From Collinsella sp. (GTDB lineage: Bacteria; Actinomycetota; Coriobacteriia; Coriobacteriales; Coriobacteriaceae): 10,923 nt of DNA. The translations under genes and the position numbers were made by a program. Position 1 is the first letter of the stretch. The number at the start of each line of letters is the position of its first letter. Under the pieces are notes generated by a model. The model was given only the letters and a program-made list of their open reading frames with translations, made no database searches and was not told where the DNA came from. The stretch spans positions 1 to 10,923 of the forward strand of contig DXZN01000061.1 of assembly GCA_019419645.1 (NCBI GenBank), written 5' to 3'. Shown piece by piece: positions 6,620 through 10,923 of the stretch.

Positions 6620-7111
6620 TTACGCCGGCATGGCCCCGAACCCGTCCATCAAGAACAGCCTAAGAACCAGCTTGATGACATATCCCGGTTTGACTTCAGC
6701 CGCGTCAAAGACGTGGCGCTCGGCGAGCTCGCTGCAGTATGCATAGATGTCGCGGATGAGCTTCGCGCCCGAGAGCGTAAACATGTAGCCTGCGTCCGAA
6801 AGTGCATTGGGTGCGGCGGGCAACTTGGCCATGTGGCAGAACGTTTGCAGGTCGGGCGCCATAACATTCTGGTAGTCGAGGTGGCCGCTGGCATCCTGTG
6901 CGGCAAGCTCCAATTGGCGCACAAAATCCAGCGCCGCCGCTAACACAAAGCTCGGCGTAGGCGCATTGACGTCCTGAGTGGTCGCCACAAGCCTGCCCGC
7001 CGCCTGCGTGACAAGCCAAGCGACCTCGCGCTGGCAACGCACGGCCTTGCGCGTAACCGGCTTGATGGACGAAGAAGAAACGCTCCCCTTAGGCGGATTC
7101 GAAGCAGCCAT
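6620..7111 (-). CDS. Conserved-looking hypothetical protein, 163 aa
   Basis: I do not recognise a family. The protein begins with a polar, basic N-terminus (SSSSIKPVTRKAVRC) and is then predicted to be largely helical and soluble: an EVAWLVTQAAGRLVATTQ helix near residues 29-46, a hydrophobic helix around FVLAAALDFVRQLELAAQ (55-72), and later helices rich in Leu/Ala ending in a hydrophobic KLVLRLFLMDGFG tail. Cysteines are scattered, with no metal-binding pattern, and there is no signal peptide or clear membrane span. The ATG at 7111 has a GGGAGGG ribosome-binding site about 4 nt away. A TATACT box (complement of 7169-7174) could be its -10, without a good -35. It converges with the AlbA_2 gene and is divergent from the HNH gene. 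Codon use resembles the backbone, which supports it as a real gene. Confidence 0.7.
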   Translation of the reverse strand: MAASNPPKGSVSSSSIKPVTRKAVRCQREVAWLVTQAAGRLVATTQDVNAPTPSFVLAAALDFVRQLELAAQDASGHLDYQNVMAPDLQTFCHMAKLPAAPNALSDAGYMFTLSGAKLIRDIYAYCSELAERHVFDAAEVKPGYVIKLVLRLFLMDGFGAMPA

Positions 7112-7292
7112 AAGGCCCTCCCATGAACGACCCGGTCCAACAAGCCCGGATGAAACACGTGCTACATCAGTATACAGGGAAGTGGGGTAGCGGGGTACAA
7201 GCGCGCCAGCGGCAAACCGAGAGCATCAACGATGTGCCGATCGCGGAATGAGATCTCGTAATAATTGACTCTCGGTCATATTATTGAGGGGC

Positions 7293-7340
7293 ATGACTCG
7301 CGTTCGTATGGTTGTAGGTGCTGGCGATGAACGACATTGA
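7293..7340 (+). other. Possible short leader ORF overlapping the HNH gene start
   Basis: An ATG at 7293 behind a GAGGGG sequence opens a 15-codon frame (MTRVRMVVGAGDERH) that stops at 7338-7340, 11 nt inside the HNH gene in another frame. The HNH gene itself has a weaker ribosome-binding site. Translational coupling is possible; chance is equally possible. Confidence 0.2.
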
Positions 7341-8409
7341 CCTTGCTGTTCCGTTGATGGATGGACCAAGCTATGACCGCGCCTGCAGTCTCGTGCCTTC
7401 CGAATACGTTGAGGCATGGGAGTGGTTTCTGGGTGAGGAACAGCGCGGCGGCGTTTGGACCAGCCTTCCGCACCACACCAAGGAAGATAGCCCTCAGTAT
7501 CAGTATCGTTTGAGAATTGGCTCGGACTTCTTTCCCGTAACGCGGGATTCAGGGATCTTCTGGCCGGGCCAGGATCGGGTGAAGCAAGATCCCAATAAGA
7601 TCTTTGCACTTTCGGTCCATAACTCTAAAAAGAGCTTCTACACCGATGTGCCTCCGCTCTATTTGGACGATGGTACGTGGGTCATTAAGTACTCGGTTCA
7701 AGCGCCGGGTACCGTTGGTTTTCGAGACCAGAATTACAACCGTAAAATGCTCAACTGCATGGAATGTGGCGTTCCGGTCGGAGTCATATTTGCAACCGAG
7801 GTGGGCTATAAGGTGCTCGGCCTTGCGTTTGTTGAGCGGTTCGAGCCCGAAAACGGATGGTTTGTTCTGCACGGTCCTGTTCATAAAGGCGGACCGGACC
7901 CTCGTTTTGCGTCCGATATGAGTTATCTGAAGCACATGCCCGTCGATATTGAGTTTGCCGGACAGGGTGCGACCGACGACGAAAAGGTCCACTATGCGTT
8001 GAGGCGCGAGCGATTGGGGCAGCAATGGTTCCGCAAGCAGCTCGTTGCCGCCTATGACGGCCGTTGCGCGGTGTCGGACTGCGGCGTCAGCGAAGCTCTG
8101 GAGGCTGCACATATCGAGAATTACTCGGGACCCAAATCGCAGGTTGCCAGCAACGGCATTTTGCTTCGGCGCGACCTTCATTCCCTATTTGATGCTCACC
8201 TGATTTCGTTTGAGCCCATTTGCGGCGAATATCGGCTGTGCGGATCGTACCTGCTGGATAAGACCGACTACGCTTCCTTTGCGGGTGCGACGCTAAGGCA
8301 GCCGAATGAGCGTCAGTGGCGACCCAACACGGTGTTTCTTGAGGCCCATCGCATTGAGTTCGATCGCTCGGAAAAGAAGCGTGAAAAGGCGGGGCTTCTG
8401 CCGTATTAG
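7327..8409 (+). CDS. HNH endonuclease (HNH_2 type) with uncharacterised N-terminal domain
   Basis: The C-terminal part of this 360-aa protein carries an HNH_2-like nuclease: RRERLGQQWFRKQLV (226-240), the Cys pair C247/C252, AAHI with H262, NGILL with N276, and DLHSLFD with H285 and D289. Such domains bind a metal ion and nick or cut DNA. Residues about 55-185 form a separate domain with FWPGQ, FALSVHNSKKSFYTD, DDGTWVIKY and a GVPVGVIFATEVGYKVLGLA strand pair. The same general order (sensor-like domain, then HNH) is seen in modification-dependent restriction nucleases, but I cannot assign this domain to SRA, SBD or another named reader. I preferred the ATG at 7327 (AGGTG 6 nt upstream); GTG 7318 follows an in-frame stop directly and adds three residues. 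No methyltransferase partner lies nearby. Its codons look slightly more AT-rich than those of the protease gene. Confidence 0.88.
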   Translation: MNDIDLAVPLMDGPSYDRACSLVPSEYVEAWEWFLGEEQRGGVWTSLPHHTKEDSPQYQYRLRIGSDFFPVTRDSGIFWPGQDRVKQDPNKIFALSVHNSKKSFYTDVPPLYLDDGTWVIKYSVQAPGTVGFRDQNYNRKMLNCMECGVPVGVIFATEVGYKVLGLAFVERFEPENGWFVLHGPVHKGGPDPRFASDMSYLKHMPVDIEFAGQGATDDEKVHYALRRERLGQQWFRKQLVAAYDGRCAVSDCGVSEALEAAHIENYSGPKSQVASNGILLRRDLHSLFDAHLISFEPICGEYRLCGSYLLDKTDYASFAGATLRQPNERQWRPNTVFLEAHRIEFDRSEKKREKAGLLPY

Positions 8410-8531
8410 CGTATTTGGCTTTGGCATTCTTTGACGATCGTGTTGTTTGATCGGATCGCGTGGCGATGCAATCTCGCGCCCGCCCGCCGGTGCATGCTCT
8501 TCCTGATTTGTATAGCGAGAGGGGAGCGTGT

Positions 8532-8816
8532 ATGAGCTGGCGAGGCGATGTCGTGATGGGGAAGTACGGAAAACTGCCGCGTGCCCTTATCGACAACAAT
8601 ATGTTTCCGGGCGTAGAAGTTGATTGCGGGTCGTTTGCTGTCGCCTGTCCTTGTTGCGGCTCGCAAATACCGGTTCTCGATATTCGGTTCATCGATGCAC
8701 GTGACAGATTCAGCGACGAAGTGAGGAAACGTACAGGCGTTCATATGCCGGTGTATCCGGAGAAATGTCCTGTTTGTGGCCTCGATATCGTGTACGACGC
8801 CGGCGACGAGGGGTAG
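8532..8816 (+). CDS. Small zinc-ribbon-like protein, 94 aa
   Basis: This is an unnamed small protein with two CxxC pairs: C39/C42 in ACPCCGS and C79/C82 in KCPVCGL. They are about 37 residues apart, the pattern of a four-cysteine zinc ribbon. A short charged linker (RDRFSDEVRKRTG) joins the two knuckles. There is no membrane segment or signal peptide. Such ribbons commonly mediate nucleic-acid or protein contact, but nothing here points to a specific partner. The ATG at 8532 follows a strong GAGGGGAG ribosome-binding site by 6 nt. A longer frame from GTG 8460 would add 24 residues with no Shine-Dalgarno sequence and is less likely. The gene is 122 nt downstream of the HNH gene on the same strand, so co-transcription is possible. 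It converges with the DUF5710 gene 38 nt away. Confidence 0.75.
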   Translation: MSWRGDVVMGKYGKLPRALIDNNMFPGVEVDCGSFAVACPCCGSQIPVLDIRFIDARDRFSDEVRKRTGVHMPVYPEKCPVCGLDIVYDAGDEG

Positions 8817-8854
8817 GTGATGCGGAGGAGCTGGCTGTGAAGGCCTCTCCGTCT

Positions 8855-9541
8855 CTACAAATAAATCCCCTCACCGAGTTGCCTGTGGAACTCGGCGTGA
8901 TGGTCGCGTGCCCAGGTAAAGAGCGCCTGGTCAAAGTCGGTGCGCGTGGCCGGGACGCCAAAGACGCCGGCAACTTCGACGCGCACAAACTCCAGTGCCG
9001 GCAGCTTGTTGATGACAGTGAGGGCAAACGGGGACGAGGGCTCCTCGAACAGATAGCGGCTGCCTTGCAGCGCGTCGCAACTGGTGCACGTGTTGCCGAG
9101 CGACGGGGCTTTGGAGGCTCGCGTGCCTACGGGCTTGTAGCCGCAGCGCTTAGAAAGATAGTCGCGGATCTCGCCCGGCACGCAGCCAAGAGCGGGCACG
9201 ATGGCGAGTGCGTTGGCGTTGGCCGTGTCGATGGCAATGTGCCCGGCTTCGTTGGGCGCGTGCGCGATGGCGATGCTCTCGTCGCTATCGGTTCGATGGG
9301 GAATGCCAAAGGCCGCGACCGAGGTCTCTTTGTGACACTTCCAGCACTCGCGCTTGCCCAGTACTAGATATATATACGGCGCTGAGGGGTCGGATCGGTC
9401 AACACCGGGCAGCCACTCGGCAAAGGGCTCGGGGTTGACGCCGCTGGGTACATACCAGATCTTCTTGATCCGGTCCCATTTGGCGCCCAGCGCCTTGGCT
9501 TCTTCTTTGTGCGAAAAGGGGACATCGAGCTCGGTGCGCAT
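8855..9541 (-). CDS. DUF5710-domain protein with two CxxC pairs
   Basis: The N-terminus of this 228-aa protein matches the DUF5710 pattern: LDVPFSHKEEAKALGAKWD, then KKIWYVPSG and a closing FAEWLPG (residues 5-46). This small domain is often found at the ends of replication, primase-like or mobile-element proteins. The rest has a CWKC pair (C66/C69), further cysteines at 120 and 133, and a CTSC pair (C152/C155), suggesting one split metal site. The C-terminal segment (about 178-226) is probably mixed helix and strand, with no known motif. I chose the ATG at 9541 because AAGGAG lies 5 nt upstream; a start at 9577 would add 12 residues with no signal. The overlapping plus-strand frame at 8765-9367 is a shadow. 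The biochemical role is unknown. Confidence 0.8.
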   Translation of the reverse strand: MRTELDVPFSHKEEAKALGAKWDRIKKIWYVPSGVNPEPFAEWLPGVDRSDPSAPYIYLVLGKRECWKCHKETSVAAFGIPHRTDSDESIAIAHAPNEAGHIAIDTANANALAIVPALGCVPGEIRDYLSKRCGYKPVGTRASKAPSLGNTCTSCDALQGSRYLFEEPSSPFALTVINKLPALEFVRVEVAGVFGVPATRTDFDQALFTWARDHHAEFHRQLGEGIYL

Positions 9542-9813
9542 GGCGGCTCCTTGGTGCTGCAGGTGCAAGTGACTCAAGGATACCGCAGGGTGTGGACGTT
9601 GTGGCGTTTTGCCGAGAAGCTGCGGCTCGGATGGGTTCGAGACGCGTTGGTCTCGGCCTCGGTGGCTATTGGGCGGTTGGAGCAGCTTGCGGCGCAGTTT
9701 TGTGCCTGGCTATTGTTGATGTTGGGGTATTGAATTTATTTGGCAGCCATTCGTCAGGTGAATTGATGCTATGTTGCGATGGCGATTGGAGCTGCCAGCG
9801 GATTTGGCGACAT
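9542..9813. other. Intergenic region without a supported gene
   Basis: This gap lies between the DUF5710 start and the tRNA terminator. It holds short open frames on the plus strand that lack ribosome-binding sites and family motifs. A small inverted repeat, CGAGAC-GCGTTG-GTCTCG (9638-9655), is next to a weaker CCGAG/CTCGG pair (9612-9630). No convincing promoter for the DUF5710 gene was found. Confidence 0.5.
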
Positions 9814-9849
9814 AAAACAAAACAGCCCAGAGACATAGCCTCTGAGCTG
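9814..9849 (-). terminator. Rho-independent terminator of tRNA-Val
   Basis: On the minus strand, CAGCTCAGAG pairs with CTCTGGGCTG (10 bp including one G-U pair) around the 7-nt loop GCTATGT, and is followed by TTTTGTTTT. It begins 8 nt past the CCA end of the tRNA. Confidence 0.88.
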
Positions 9850-9857
9850 TGAACATT

Positions 9858-9932
9858 TGGTGGGCGTTAGAAGATTTGAACTTCTGACCTCTTCCGTGTC
9901 AGGGAAGCGCTCTCCCCCTGAGCTAAACGCCC
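9858..9932 (-). tRNA. tRNA-Val (anticodon GAC), CCA encoded
   Basis: This 75-nt gene reads on the minus strand as a complete cloverleaf. The acceptor arms GGGCGTT and AACGCCC pair fully. The D arm is GCTC/GAGC, the anticodon stem CTTCC/GGAAG encloses loop CTGACAC, and the T arm AGAAG-TTCAAAT-CTTCT is intact. The anticodon GAC is at 9898-9900 (complement) and reads GUC and GUU valine codons. The terminal CCA is encoded. It has its own promoter and terminator and appears to be a single-gene unit. tRNA genes are common integration sites, but no copy of its 3' end was found in the neighbouring accessory region. Confidence 0.97.
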
Positions 9933-9961
9933 GATCAAGGGTGCGCAAGTGCGCAAGGGAT

Positions 9962-9990
9962 AATATAACGGAGCCTGAACTCGGTGGCAA
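9962..9990 (-). promoter_or_regulatory. Promoter of tRNA-Val
   Basis: On the minus strand, TTGCCA (complement of 9985-9990, 5/6) and TATATT (complement of 9962-9967, 5/6) are spaced exactly 17 nt. The start point would fall about 20 nt before the tRNA, in a leader that contains a perfect tandem 8-mer, GTGCGCAA twice (9941-9956). Confidence 0.75.
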
Positions 9991-10221
9991 GAACATTTTT
10001 AAAAATCGCTTGCATTGTGGAATTCGGGGGCTTTGTCATATCCATTTCAAAAGAGCCTGCTGCCGCGATTTGACTGTCGCATAATGCAAGGCCATTGCGG
10101 TACCGAGCTATGGAAAGACGCCTGCGGAATTGTCCTACCGATAAGCGGACAAGCCTCCGGCTGGTGCCTTCGCCGTGGTAAGGTAAGCCGAATTGTTTCC
10201 AGGCTGTTTCGGGGGAGTAGA
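9991..10221. other. Leader region of the DMT transporter gene
   Basis: This is non-coding sequence between the tRNA promoter and the transporter start. It contains an inverted repeat TTGTCC (10130-10135) / GGACAA (10147-10152) with an 11-nt loop. No strong promoter pair is visible; CATAAT (10080-10085) could be a -10 box but lacks a -35. No riboswitch class was recognised. Confidence 0.4.
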
Positions 10222-10923
10222 ATGAGCAAAGAGTGCGTCGAGCAGGTCGAAGGCGCAGGAGCTTCGGTGCCGATGACCGATATATCGAACATTGATGTGC
10301 CCGAGGGCACCGACGAGCTCAGCCGCAGCACCCGCCGTGCATGGCGCGACCGCCTGAACAGCGCTTCGACGCGCAAGATGATCACGGGCGTCTTGGCTAC
10401 GCTGGTGGGCGGTTCGTTTTGGGGCTTCTCGGGCACCAGCGCGAGTTTTCTGTTCGATACCTATCACGTCGACACCTTGTGGCTAATGAGCGTGCGCCAG
10501 ATTCTCGCCGGTCTACTCTTTATGGCCGTGGTTGTCACGCGCGACCGCGCACGCCTGGTCAAGCTTTGGACGACGCCCGCCGATCGCAAGCAGCTGCTGC
10601 TCTTTACCGCCTTTGGCCTGCTGTTCAACCAGTTTTGTTATCTTTCGGCCGTGCGCCTGACCAATGCCGGAACCGCGACGGTGCTCCAGTGCCTGCAGCT
10701 GGTCATCATTATGGGCTACACCTGCGTGATCGATCGCCGCATGCCTCGCGTGCGTGAGGCCGTTGGCATTGGGTTGGCCCTGGGCGGCACCTTTTTAATC
10801 GCTACCGGCGGCGACCCTACCAGTCTGAGCATATCGCCGCTTGGCCTGGTCGCAGGCCTTATGTGTGCGGTTAGCGCCGCCTGTATGGCGGTGATTCCCG
10901 CCAAGATTCTTTCCGAATACGGC
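10222..10923 (+). CDS. DMT superfamily (EamA/RhaT-like) transporter, N-terminal part
   Basis: This inner-membrane drug/metabolite transporter is cut by the window edge; 234 residues are visible of an expected 320-360. A long soluble N-terminus (about 50 residues, acidic then basic) precedes the first membrane helix. The membrane spans seen are roughly residues 53-76 (GVLATLVGGSFWGFSGTSAS, the typical EamA start), 88-106, 124-142, 149-170, 178-195 and 206-226. The first EamA repeat includes the usual VRQILAG helix and the TNAGTATVLQ segment, which resembles the conserved helix 4 region of the family. The substrate cannot be told from sequence: relatives export amino acids, nucleosides or metabolites. 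The ATG at 10222 follows GGGGGAG by about 5 nt. It is divergent from tRNA-Val, so it must have its own promoter within 9991-10221. Confidence 0.92.
   Translation, partial: MSKECVEQVEGAGASVPMTDISNIDVPEGTDELSRSTRRAWRDRLNSASTRKMITGVLATLVGGSFWGFSGTSASFLFDTYHVDTLWLMSVRQILAGLLFMAVVVTRDRARLVKLWTTPADRKQLLLFTAFGLLFNQFCYLSAVRLTNAGTATVLQCLQLVIIMGYTCVIDRRMPRVREAVGIGLALGGTFLIATGGDPTSLSISPLGLVAGLMCAVSAACMAVIPAKILSEYG

Noticed and set aside
8765..9367. Plus-strand 200-aa open frame
   Set aside because: It is antisense to the DUF5710 gene, which has a good ribosome-binding site and recognisable motifs; this frame has neither.
9592..9852. Plus-strand 86-aa frame with a hydrophobic stretch
   Set aside because: It has no ribosome-binding site, runs into the tRNA terminator and has no recognisable motif.
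9858..9932. tRNA-Val as attachment site of an integrated element
   Set aside because: No duplicated tRNA 3' end and no integrase were found in the window.
10205..10222. yybP-like riboswitch signal (GGGGAGTAG) before the transporter
   Set aside because: Only this short string matches; it is at the ribosome-binding site and the rest of the aptamer is absent.

Overview
The window looks like a chromosomal piece of a high-GC Gram-positive gut bacterium of the Coriobacteriia, most likely Collinsella or a close relative. This rests on the GC-rich codon use, the gene repertoire and a recurrent CCTGTCCC-type intergenic palindrome; no rRNA or species marker is present, so the genus is an inference.

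Layout from left to right. The C-terminally cut 5-formyltetrahydrofolate cyclo-ligase gene (minus) is at the left edge. A hicAB toxin-antitoxin operon follows (minus), bracketed by two identical 40-bp palindromic repeats and preceded by two tandem promoters, one overlapping a palindrome. Next is a large presequence-protease-type M16C metallopeptidase (minus, 1012 aa). A 569-bp divergent intergenic region is packed with two separate repeat families. It leads into a plus-strand gene for an AlbA_2 / HATPase_c_4 / winged-helix protein. Then come an unrecognised 163-aa protein (minus), an HNH endonuclease with an uncharacterised N-terminal region (plus), a small CxxC zinc-ribbon-like protein (plus), a DUF5710-type protein with two CxxC pairs (minus), tRNA-Val(GAC) with its own promoter and terminator (minus), and the N-terminal two thirds of a DMT/EamA transporter (plus) running off the right edge.

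How the parts relate. The cyclo-ligase, M16C protease, tRNA and transporter look like housekeeping backbone. Between them sits accessory material (hicAB, AlbA_2 ATPase, HNH nuclease, small Cys-pair proteins) with stress- or defence-like features, but no integrase, transposase or attachment-site duplication is visible. The most unusual part is 4.6-5.0 kb. It holds a four-copy 21-22 bp repeat arranged as two opposed pairs, and a 65-bp block present twice (58/65 identical), each copy carrying three GAGAGATAA motifs at the same 18/13-nt spacing. The second set lies directly upstream of the AlbA_2 gene and looks like a multi-site operator, possibly for that protein itself.
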